This document shows, piece after piece, positions 1 to 6,174 of a stretch of DNA of 9,775 nucleotides. The notes beneath the pieces are model-generated. The model saw nothing but the letters and a program-made list of their open reading frames with translations. It was not told the origin of the DNA and did no database searches. Position numbers and translations under genes: made by a program. The DNA comes from Candidatus Kapaibacterium sp. (GTDB taxonomy: Bacteria; Bacteroidota; Ignavibacteria; Kapaibacteriales; Kapaibacteriaceae), in contig JAURNF010000076.1 of NCBI GenBank assembly GCA_030830285.1, positions 1-9,775 of the forward strand, in the 5' to 3' direction. Position 1 is the stretch's first letter, and each line of letters starts with the position of its first letter.

Positions 1-2155
1 GTGACGGATCGAGGTGCACGATGCACAGCGTAAGTGGCAGGTTGTAATCGACAGCGCGCGCGAACTCTTCACGGACGCGCATCTCGAATCCTTGTTCGTT
101 CAGGACGCCGGTACCATGATCGAGCAGCGCTGCTGTACGCAGATCGTCTTCCTTGCGGAGTTGGTCGAACAATGCACCAGCCTGCTCAGCAATCGCAGCA
201 GCGAGTGCTACTTCTTGTTGCGCGAGAGGAGCAACGACATTCTCGATGAAGAGCGCGCCGTATGATTCAAGCGCCGTCGACAGCGGAACCGAAACGAACT
301 GTCCGACCTCGAGTGATGGCTCATTCGCAAGAACGCGCGTACCTTCGTCATCGGCAGAACGCACAACTGTTGCTGCGCTGTTAATCGACTCGCCAACGGC
401 AGTTGTAGCAAGGTCAACGGTTGCGCCAACGTTTTGGCGATACCCATCGTCAAGAGCTGAACGAGCATCGGTAAGCGTCCATGCTCCGGCTTCACGGTTG
501 AACGTAACAACGCCGATGCGGCTGATATCCATGTGCTGGATAAGTGTCGCAAAGAGTGCGCGCACGATCTGCTGCGTGTTCGAAGGAGTGCCACCCATGT
601 GCTCACGGAACTGACGTGTTGCTTCCACAACACTTGAGGCCTGCATGAGGTCATAGCGCGTTGTGTACGACGAAACCAGACCCGAAATCAGCTTCGTGAA
701 CTGTCCGAAGAATCCAACTGTGATATCAGAGTATGCATCCTCGATCTTCGAATCAGCGCATAGGATACCAACCACACTGCCACCATAGTACACCGGCACG
801 CCGATGAACGATACAGTCTGTGCCGACTTCACGTAGTACGGCAGAAGATCAAGTTCTGCTGTTGAACTGATCTGCGTGATGATCTCAGGGCGACCCTCAC
901 GTGCAATCTGGCTCACGGCATCGGAGCCCATTGGGATCTTGCGCTCAGGAGTGAACTCGCTTTCAGCCTCTGTGATCTTAGCTTCGACCACGAGTTGCTG
1001 ACGTTCGCTATTGACCCACAAGAAGGCCGCCGTGCGAGCGTTCGTTGCCGAACGAATTACCATCAACACGCGGTTGAGCAGGAAGTCGAATTCTCTTCGC
1101 GGCTCTTGCGAGGTGAGGTCTTCTTCGTCATCATTCACAAATGTTGCGAGCGACACAGCAGGTGAACGTCGCGACGTTTCGCGCGGCTTTGATGTTTCGC
1201 TTACGAGGTCCGAGATGTCATCGCCTGTGCGAACAGGTTCCGCAGGCTCTTCAATGTGCTCTTCCGGCTGCTCATCGACGATTTCTTCCGCTACGATGTC
1301 TTCAACCGGCTCCGCAACCTCATTGCTTGGTGCTGATAAGATCAGCTCAGAGCCCGTGTCCACTGACTCACTGAGATCGGCCTCGGCTGTCTCCGGCTGC
1401 TCCTCTGCTGTAGGAGGAGGCGGTGGAGGAGGCGTGGCACGCGACTTGGAGCGAGGGCGGACGATGATGTCTTCCGAGAGTTGAATCTCATCTGTGACCG
1501 GACCAGTGATCATTGCCGTCGTTGACGAGAATGTCGCTTCTTCGATCGAAGCCTCAGGGCTCAACTCTGCGCTTAGTTCAGCGTTCTTGCGATTCTCTTG
1601 ACGTAGCTCACTCACGAGCTTTGGAGCTGCTGCTGACTTCGACTTCTTCGTACCAAGAATGCGAATGCTGGACTCTGAATCGGTATGCTCGATAAACTGC
1701 TGTGGTCGCGCTGCTGACGCTGCTACTGGACGCACCGCCACCGGTGCCGGAGGCTCGATGGCAGGGTGTTGCACCAGATCAGTATGTCCTTCAAACAAGT
1801 CGATCTGCTTCTCATCAACGAAGGATGGGTCGCCCCCTTCAGTGAGACCAAATGACTTGCGATATGCATCTGGATCGAACGTTTGCGAAGTCTTCTTGCC
1901 GTCAGTAACAATGCGTGAGCCAAGGTCCGGCGTCTGCGACGGACGAATCGGTGCGATGATTTGGAGATCGGTCAGACGTGGTGACACGATCATGAAGAGC
2001 GCAACGCCACCAAGGATCGAAATGCAGATGCCGATCAGTCGCACAGCCATTTCGTCGAGATAGATTGCAATGAACAAGCCAACCGCGATCACTAAAAAAA
2101 TGATCGAGTCGCTTGGTTGAAACACACTTCGAAGATCTACCTTTTGCTTCGGCAT
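1..2155 (-). CDS. Membrane-anchored tandem-GAF protein with C-terminal GGDEF-like domain (3' end outside window)
   Basis: The open frame runs 718 codons from ATG at 2155 to the window edge without a stop. Two hydrophobic segments (about residues 17-34 and 37-57) make an N-terminal hairpin anchor. Residues about 60-350 form a low-complexity linker rich in Pro, Ala, Ser and Glu, including a run of seven prolines near residue 245 and a strongly acidic part near 255-320. About 355-500 and 525-665 look like two GAF-type sensor domains; the first ends in the GAF-like pattern SFIGVPVYYGGSVVGILCAD. From about 677 the sequence LDHGTGVLNEQGFEMRV matches the start of GGDEF domains (D-x-L-T-G-L-x-N-R-x-x-F). 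The signature GGDEF loop lies outside the window, so cyclase activity cannot be judged. The next metal-site stretch reads IVHLDPS, where active enzymes usually have D-x-D, so it may be degenerate. It starts 5 nt after the preceding lipoprotein stop, with no Shine-Dalgarno, suggesting coupled translation. The membrane and GAF calls are moderately sure; the substrate or ligand is unknown. Confidence 0.75.
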   Translation of the reverse strand, partial: MPKQKVDLRSVFQPSDSIIFLVIAVGLFIAIYLDEMAVRLIGICISILGGVALFMIVSPRLTDLQIIAPIRPSQTPDLGSRIVTDGKKTSQTFDPDAYRKSFGLTEGGDPSFVDEKQIDLFEGHTDLVQHPAIEPPAPVAVRPVAASAARPQQFIEHTDSESSIRILGTKKSKSAAAPKLVSELRQENRKNAELSAELSPEASIEEATFSSTTAMITGPVTDEIQLSEDIIVRPRSKSRATPPPPPPPTAEEQPETAEADLSESVDTGSELILSAPSNEVAEPVEDIVAEEIVDEQPEEHIEEPAEPVRTGDDISDLVSETSKPRETSRRSPAVSLATFVNDDEEDLTSQEPRREFDFLLNRVLMVIRSATNARTAAFLWVNSERQQLVVEAKITEAESEFTPERKIPMGSDAVSQIAREGRPEIITQISSTAELDLLPYYVKSAQTVSFIGVPVYYGGSVVGILCADSKIEDAYSDITVGFFGQFTKLISGLVSSYTTRYDLMQASSVVEATRQFREHMGGTPSNTQQIVRALFATLIQHMDISRIGVVTFNREAGAWTLTDARSALDDGYRQNVGATVDLATTAVGESINSAATVVRSADDEGTRVLANEPSLEVGQFVSVPLSTALESYGALFIENVVAPLAQQEVALAAAIAEQAGALFDQLRKEDDLRTAALLDHGTGVLNEQGFEMRVREEFARAVDYNLPLTLCIVHLDPS

Positions 2156-2160
2156 ACGCA

Positions 2161-3213
2161 CTACGGAAGGAGTTCGATTTCGTATCGCATCGTTTGCGAC
2201 ATCGAAACAGTTTGACGTTCACCGCGCTGTCCACCACGAACAGTTGCAGTGACATTCATCGAGATTGCATTCTTTTTTGAGATCGTGTAGCCACCATCAA
2301 CGTCGAGCAGTGCTGCTGATGAGCCGTTGATCGACGACTTATCGATCGACACGCTGATGCCTGCTTCGCGTGGGAGTGGACGTACGTTCATTCGGCCTGT
2401 AACACCCGCATCGATTGTTGCGATGCGATGATCGCGAATCTTCTTTACGGATGTCACCTTGTACGTTGCTGTTGTTGCAACGGTGAACAGCTCAGCGATT
2501 GGCGTCGTCATCGCATTTGTCCAAGTACCCGTTGAGTCAAGGGGCTTCGCAGGAAACGGGATGATCTCCTGTCCGTGAAACGCGCCATAGATCGCGCCCT
2601 GAACTTGGGCTGTGAGTTGTTCCTTCGCACCAGGCGGTGGATTTTGTCCAACGCTCTTGAGCAGCTGATCAACAATCTTCGAAACACTGCCTACGCGGAC
2701 GATGCCACCACGATGGTCGATCACAAGGTCTACGCTCTCGCCGAGTAGCGCGTTGTACTGCGTGAACTCTGCACTCGAACGTTGTGTGGAATCTGACGAC
2801 GCGTATGACTTGTTGGCGAGCGTTGCTCCGCTTGCACGATTGCGTGCAGTGAACGCAACGTTGATGGAGTCGAAGCGCATCGCGACGGTGAACGTACCAT
2901 CGGGGTTCACGCTACGAACAGTCTTTGTGTATACGTGTGAGCTTCGCTGTTGCGCGATGGACGAATCCTGGACTGCTTCTGAGGCCTGAGTGACGCGATA
3001 GCGCAGCACATCGCCAACCTTGTAGCGAACAGCGAACGTATCGAGAGCAGCTTCCTGTAGCGTGAGCGTTGTGGCCTGTGCGGTATCGCTCGCTGTTACA
3101 ACTGCTGTTGAATCGGCCTGCGGTACGTCCTGTGGTGGAGTATCGGCGGAACACGACCATATCGCGAGCGCGATGACGGCCAGGAGTGCTTCGCGAACAA
3201 ACGATCTCACCAT
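2161..3213 (-). CDS. Putative lipoprotein of unknown function, DUF6263-like
   Basis: A 350-residue protein beginning MVRSFVREALLAVIALAIWSC, which reads as a lipoprotein signal peptide with Cys21 as the lipidated residue. The -2 Trp is atypical, so lipidation is likely but not certain. A Thr/Ala/Asp-rich tether of about 35 residues follows, then a predicted beta-rich body starting RYKVGDVLRYRVT, with PDGTFTVAMRFDSINV further on. I chose the ATG at 3213 over the in-frame GTG at 3237 because it places the signal peptide at the very N-terminus and overlaps the upstream stop by only 7 nt (ATGGTGA). The body resembles the broad group of Bacteroidota exported proteins annotated DUF6263, recalled from family knowledge and not tested. 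It shares pattern and order of motifs with the gene upstream. No catalytic motif is visible. It would be anchored in the outer or inner membrane, facing the periplasm or the surface. Function unknown. Confidence 0.75.
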   Translation of the reverse strand: MVRSFVREALLAVIALAIWSCSADTPPQDVPQADSTAVVTASDTAQATTLTLQEAALDTFAVRYKVGDVLRYRVTQASEAVQDSSIAQQRSSHVYTKTVRSVNPDGTFTVAMRFDSINVAFTARNRASGATLANKSYASSDSTQRSSAEFTQYNALLGESVDLVIDHRGGIVRVGSVSKIVDQLLKSVGQNPPPGAKEQLTAQVQGAIYGAFHGQEIIPFPAKPLDSTGTWTNAMTTPIAELFTVATTATYKVTSVKKIRDHRIATIDAGVTGRMNVRPLPREAGISVSIDKSSINGSSAALLDVDGGYTISKKNAISMNVTATVRGGQRGERQTVSMSQTMRYEIELLP

Positions 3214-4181
3214 TGATACTGACCCGTGAGTTTCCACATTGTCGTGGTCGTGACCTTGTGTGTGAAGGGTTCGTTCTTCACAACACCACGGAACCAGCTC
3301 TTTGCGACGTGCTTGACTTCGTTGATTGTGCCATTGGCAGTGAGGAGCAGCTCGTTATCGATAACTGCACCGCCGTCACGCACATTGCTCACGTAGGGAA
3401 TGCCATAGACGTGGATTGGCTGCTGCGGGCGAGCCGCGATCGTGTCCTTCGTGATGATCGTGTAGAGTCCGCCGCTGTTGTTGGCCAAACGCGAGGTGAC
3501 TGTTCCTTCGTAGATCACGCCATCAATGCGTGATGCGTATGCGTGGCGCCACGTCGAGTCGACACCCTTGCGCGTACCTGGAATGACACGCTTCTGCAAA
3601 TCACCGTACTGGAGGAGATTTTCGCGATCAAGCGATTGCATCCAGATCGTATACACTACTGAGTCGAGATCTGCGGCGTTCTGCTGCAGATAGTCGCGCC
3701 AGAAATCGATCTGTTCGCCAGAGAGCTTTGTGACTTCGCCATATGGACTCACCGTAATCTCAAACGTGCGATTGAGCGGTCCGGCGTAGTTGTTCAGGTC
3801 TGCAAAGTTCTTTGGCGTGATGTCTTTTTGTGAGTCGTACGCAATCTCAAGGCCGGCTGCTTTGAAGCGATAGACCAGCGAATCGATGTTGATGATAAGC
3901 TTCGCAATCCCATCAAGTGATTCGATGCAGCGCACCGTGATCTGATACGTCGCTGTGCGCTCGTACGTTTTACGCGATGAATCGCTGTGGATGCGTTCGA
4001 CGGTTGTCTGCTCCACCACTTCGTAACTCTGCGCGATACCTGCACGGTACAAGGCTTGGAGGCGATACTCACGTCGCGCTGGCGGTGTTGCAGATTCTTG
4101 TGCGTGCGAAGCAACGGTCACCAAGCACAATGCAATTAATGTGCTCAAGAAAAAGCTTCTGTGTGTCATGTTCGTGCGCAT
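3207..4181 (-). CDS. Secreted protein of unknown function, related to the following lipoprotein
   Basis: A 324-residue protein with a Sec-type signal peptide: a polar start (MRTNMTHRS), a hydrophobic core (FFLSTLIALCLVTV) and a likely cleavage site after Ala27 (ASHA/QES). The Cys in the core is preceded by Leu, so it is not a lipobox. The start is taken at ATG 4181; the in-frame ATG at 4169 also gives an intact signal peptide, and a GTG at 4205 would add eight residues of no obvious value. None of these has a Shine-Dalgarno. The mature part alternates short polar and hydrophobic strands, as in beta-rich exported proteins, with no enzyme motif and no C-terminal sorting domain. It is the first gene after the hairpin closing ndk, so it probably begins a new transcript that continues into the lipoprotein and the GAF/GGDEF gene. 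Function unknown; a substrate-binding or envelope-stress role is only a guess. Confidence 0.75.
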   Translation of the reverse strand: MRTNMTHRSFFLSTLIALCLVTVASHAQESATPPARREYRLQALYRAGIAQSYEVVEQTTVERIHSDSSRKTYERTATYQITVRCIESLDGIAKLIINIDSLVYRFKAAGLEIAYDSQKDITPKNFADLNNYAGPLNRTFEITVSPYGEVTKLSGEQIDFWRDYLQQNAADLDSVVYTIWMQSLDRENLLQYGDLQKRVIPGTRKGVDSTWRHAYASRIDGVIYEGTVTSRLANNSGGLYTIITKDTIAARPQQPIHVYGIPYVSNVRDGGAVIDNELLLTANGTINEVKHVAKSWFRGVVKNEPFTHKVTTTTMWKLTGQYQW

Positions 4182-4222
4182 GGAATAACCGTAGGAATCT
4201 ACCACAAAACTGCCAGAAACAG

Positions 4223-4248
4223 GACGAGGGCGGGAAGCCGCCCTCGTC
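4223..4248 (-). terminator. Hairpin terminator after ndk
   Basis: A perfect 11-bp GC-rich stem (GACGAGGGCGG pairing with CCGCCCTCGTC) closes a 4-nt loop. On the minus strand the loop is CTTC and the stem is followed by CTGTTTCTGGCAGTTTT, which is T-rich but not a clean T-run. It lies 38 nt past the ndk stop, between two genes read in the same direction, where a transcript end is expected. The weak T-tract lowers certainty of intrinsic termination. The stem could also protect the 3' end of a processed mRNA. Confidence 0.75.
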
Positions 4249-4285
4249 GTTCATCACCAACGTGTGTACAGGTGAATTCGTGTTA

Positions 4286-4714
4286 TCAGGCGTTGTTGAT
4301 CAGTTCGCTCTCAGCGAAGAAGAATGCAACCTCGTTGATGCCATTCTCCACCGAATCTGAGCCGTGAACAGCGTTCTCGCCCTTGCTCGTTGCGTACTTC
4401 TTGCGGATCGTGCCTTCAGCAGCTTCTGCTGGGTCTGTCGAGCCGATCAGTGCACGCCAGTCAGCGATCGCGTTTTCCTTCTCGAGAGCGATAGGAACGA
4501 TTGCGCCGCTTGACATGAAGTTGACAAGTTCGCCGTAGAACGGACGTTCCTTGTGAACACCATAGAACTCGCCAGCTACTGCTGGAGAGATGCGTGTGAG
4601 CTTCAAGCCAAGGATGCGGAAGCCAGCTGCTTGAATCATTGCAACGATGTTGCCAATGTTCTGGTTGCGGACGCCATCAGGCTTGATGATACAGAGTGTG
4701 CGTTCGATTGCCAT
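4286..4714 (-). CDS. ndk: Nucleoside diphosphate kinase
   Basis: A 142-residue protein of normal length for this cytoplasmic enzyme, which moves the gamma phosphate of ATP onto other (d)NDPs through a phosphohistidine. The phosphorylated His117 sits in NAVHGSDS. Other conserved nucleotide-site residues are in place: Lys11 (IIKPDG), Tyr51 and His54 (EFYGVHKERPFY), Arg87, Thr93 (GSTDP), Arg104 (GTIRKKY) and Asn114. All active-site residues I can check are present, so it should be active. The ATG at 4714 has no Shine-Dalgarno; an A-rich stretch (ACAGATTACAACA) precedes it, as is common in Bacteroidota. It follows sucD by 49 nt with no terminator or obvious promoter between, so the two are probably co-transcribed, and a strong hairpin follows the stop. 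Confidence 0.97.
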   Translation of the reverse strand: MAIERTLCIIKPDGVRNQNIGNIVAMIQAAGFRILGLKLTRISPAVAGEFYGVHKERPFYGELVNFMSSGAIVPIALEKENAIADWRALIGSTDPAEAAEGTIRKKYATSKGENAVHGSDSVENGINEVAFFFAESELINNA

Positions 4715-4763
4715 TGTTGTAATCTGTTGTCGTTGGTAAAACGGAAAGTTCTGAGAGAGGGAA

Positions 4764-5675
4764 TTACTTGCTCTTGCTTGCGAGCAGGTTCTTCATGGTG
4801 ATGCCGATCGTAGCTGGCGACTCAACAACGGTGATGCCGCATGCGCGCATCGTTGCCATCTTGTCTGCAGCTGTGCCCTTACCACCCGAGATGATCGCAC
4901 CAGCGTGGCCCATGCGACGTCCAGGAGGCGCTGTTTGACCAGCGATGAAACCAACGACGGGCTTCTTGACGTGCTCCTTGATGTATTCCGCAGCTTCTTC
5001 TTCTGCGTTGCCACCAATTTCACCGATCATCACGATTGCTTCTGTTGCAGGATCGTCGTTGAACAGCTTGATCGCGTCGATGAAGCGAGTGCCGATGATT
5101 GGGTCGCCACCGATGCCGATACATGTGGTCTGACCAAGGCCTACGTCTGAAAGCTGGCGTACAGCTTCGTACGTGAGTGTGCCTGAGCGCGATACAAGGC
5201 CAACAGGACCGCCACCAGTGAAGATGAAGCCCGGCATGATGCCGATCTTGCACTCACCTGGTGTGATGATGCCAGGGCAGTTTGGTCCGATCAGACGGCA
5301 GTCTGACTTCTCAAGCGCCGCTTGCACTGGGATCATGTCGCGCACTGGGATGCCCTCGGTGATGCAGACAATCACCTTGATATCCGAAGCAATTGCTTCG
5401 AGGATCGCGTCGGCAGCCATCGGGGCTGGAACGAAGATGATTGACACATCACAGCCAGTTGCAGCCTTTGCTTCAGCAACAGTGTTGAACACCGGCACGG
5501 CATGAGTGAATGCATCATCGCCCTTCCCGGCGTACATTGTACCACCCTTGCCAGGTGTAACGCCACCAACGACCTGTGTGCCGTAGGCTAGCATCTGTGA
5601 TGCATGGAAGGTTCCTTCGCCGCCAGTGATACCTTGGACGATGACTTTGGAATTCTTGTTGACCAATACGCTCAT
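4764..5675 (-). CDS. sucD: Succinyl-CoA synthetase (ADP/GDP-forming) alpha subunit
   Basis: A 303-residue alpha subunit of the TCA-cycle enzyme that interconverts succinyl-CoA + NDP + Pi with succinate + CoA + NTP. The N-terminal CoA-binding Rossmann domain shows VQGITGGEGTFH (residues 13-24) and GGVTPGKGG (37-45). The ligase domain has IGPNCPGIITPGE (129-141) and SRSGTLTYE (162-170). The phosphorylated His257 lies in RRMGHAGAIISGGKGTAADK. It is slightly longer than the E. coli subunit (about 289), partly from extra residues around 47-58 (MYAGKGDDAFTH) before PVFNTV. Nucleotide choice depends on the beta subunit SucC, which is not in the window. The ATG at 5675 is supported by AAAGGA 9 nt upstream and by a TATTTTTG promoter-like box. 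Its neighbour ndk also handles the NTP product. Confidence 0.97.
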   Translation of the reverse strand: MSVLVNKNSKVIVQGITGGEGTFHASQMLAYGTQVVGGVTPGKGGTMYAGKGDDAFTHAVPVFNTVAEAKAATGCDVSIIFVPAPMAADAILEAIASDIKVIVCITEGIPVRDMIPVQAALEKSDCRLIGPNCPGIITPGECKIGIMPGFIFTGGGPVGLVSRSGTLTYEAVRQLSDVGLGQTTCIGIGGDPIIGTRFIDAIKLFNDDPATEAIVMIGEIGGNAEEEAAEYIKEHVKKPVVGFIAGQTAPPGRRMGHAGAIISGGKGTAADKMATMRACGITVVESPATIGITMKNLLASKSK

Positions 5676-5684
5676 AGTGAGTTG

Positions 5685-5690
5685 TCCTTT
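5685..5690 (-). promoter_or_regulatory. Ribosome binding site of sucD
   Basis: On the minus strand AAAGGA stands 9 nt before the sucD ATG. It is a moderate Shine-Dalgarno and supports the start at 5675. Many other genes in the window have none. Confidence 0.6.
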
Positions 5691-5703
5691 GTGGGATAGA
5701 CTC

Positions 5704-5711
5704 CAAAAATA
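5704..5711 (-). promoter_or_regulatory. Candidate Bacteroidota-type -7 element for sucD
   Basis: TATTTTTG on the minus strand fits the TAnnTTTG -7 consensus known from Bacteroidota sigma factors. It lies 28 nt before the sucD ATG, which would give a leader of roughly 20 nt holding the AAAGGA site. The -33 partner (TTG/TTTG about 17-19 nt upstream) is not clean: that position reads GGGTTA, inside the 11-bp tandem repeat. The box is an exact consensus match but short, so a chance match remains possible. Confidence 0.4.
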
Positions 5712-5720
5712 CGGACAAAA

Positions 5721-5742
5721 CCGACGATAACCCGACGATAAC
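5721..5742. repeat. Exact tandem repeat of an 11-bp unit in the divergent sucD/osmC region
   Basis: CCGACGATAAC occurs twice back to back with no mismatch. It ends directly against the AGGAGG of the osmC-family gene and lies just upstream of the candidate sucD promoter box. An 11-bp period puts both copies on the same face of the DNA helix, which would suit an operator with two half-sites. It may equally be a chance slippage duplication, since there are only two copies. Confidence 0.7.
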
Positions 5743-5748
5743 AGGAGG
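5743..5748 (+). promoter_or_regulatory. Strong ribosome binding site that selects the GTG start of the OsmC-family gene
   Basis: A full AGGAGG lies 5 nt before GTG at 5754 and 14 nt before the in-frame ATG at 5763. The spacing favours the GTG. No convincing plus-strand promoter was found in the short region before it. Confidence 0.8.
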
Positions 5749-5753
5749 TTTCA

Positions 5754-6164
5754 GTGGTTGAAATGACACTTGTTTACGAAGGCCAGCTCCGCTGCGCTGC
5801 CACACACGGTCCATCGGGCACAACGCTGATCACCGATGCCCCCGTTGACAATCACGGACGTGGTGAGAGTTTCTCGCCGACAGATCTGCTGGCAACGGCA
5901 CTGGGCTCGTGTATGCTTACCTACGTCGGACTTGCTGCCGACAAGCATGGGTGGAAGCTCGAGGGCACGCGGATCACGGTGAAGAAGGAAATGGTCGCTG
6001 ACCCGCTACGTCGCATTGGACGGTTGTCGGTGGAGATTCGACTGCCAGCGCAGATGGATGACCAGGCCCTGAAAATCCTTACGAATGCCGTAACGACATG
6101 TCCAGTAAAGCTGAGCATTTCCGAAGCGATTCAGGTGCCGATCACGTTCGTCGGTCAAGCCTAA
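5754..6164 (+). CDS. OsmC/Ohr-family protein (thiol-dependent peroxidase-like)
   Basis: A 136-residue protein of the OsmC superfamily, whose members reduce organic or fatty-acid hydroperoxides with two reactive cysteines in the cytoplasm. Both are present: Cys53 in ATALGSCMLTYVGL, at the start of the central helix, and Cys116 in TTCPVKLSISEA. The typical GESFSPTDLLATALGSC block (residues 37-53, with Glu38) is intact. Length and motifs fit the general OsmC/YhfA-like branch better than Ohr proper, so no gene symbol is given. An extra Cys14 lies near the N-terminus. The start is GTG at 5754, set by AGGAGG; an ATG three codons later is the alternative. It is the only plus-strand gene: divergent from sucD (78 nt apart) and convergent with gatA (10 nt apart, no room for a separate terminator). 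The substrate is not predictable; some members have other roles. Confidence 0.9.
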   Translation: MVEMTLVYEGQLRCAATHGPSGTTLITDAPVDNHGRGESFSPTDLLATALGSCMLTYVGLAADKHGWKLEGTRITVKKEMVADPLRRIGRLSVEIRLPAQMDDQALKILTNAVTTCPVKLSISEAIQVPITFVGQA

Positions 6165-6174
6165 TCGTATGGCC

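Noticed and set aside
208..654. Minus-strand frame of 148 codons inside the GAF region
   Set aside because: It lies in a different frame from the 718-codon gene, which shows coherent GAF-like sequence. The composition is shadow-like, rich in Arg, Ser and Leu.
1011..1484. Plus-strand frame of 157 codons with a glycine run
   Set aside because: It is the antisense of the Pro-rich linker of the large minus-strand GAF/GGDEF gene: the Gly run mirrors the proline codons. No start signal or recognisable domain.
4069..4260. Minus-strand frame of 63 codons spanning the hairpin after ndk
   Set aside because: It runs through the terminator hairpin and the signal-peptide region of the next gene in another frame, with no start signal or family match.
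6165..6174. Possible bidirectional terminator between the OsmC-family gene and gatA
   Set aside because: Only 10 nt separate the two stops and no convincing stem was found.
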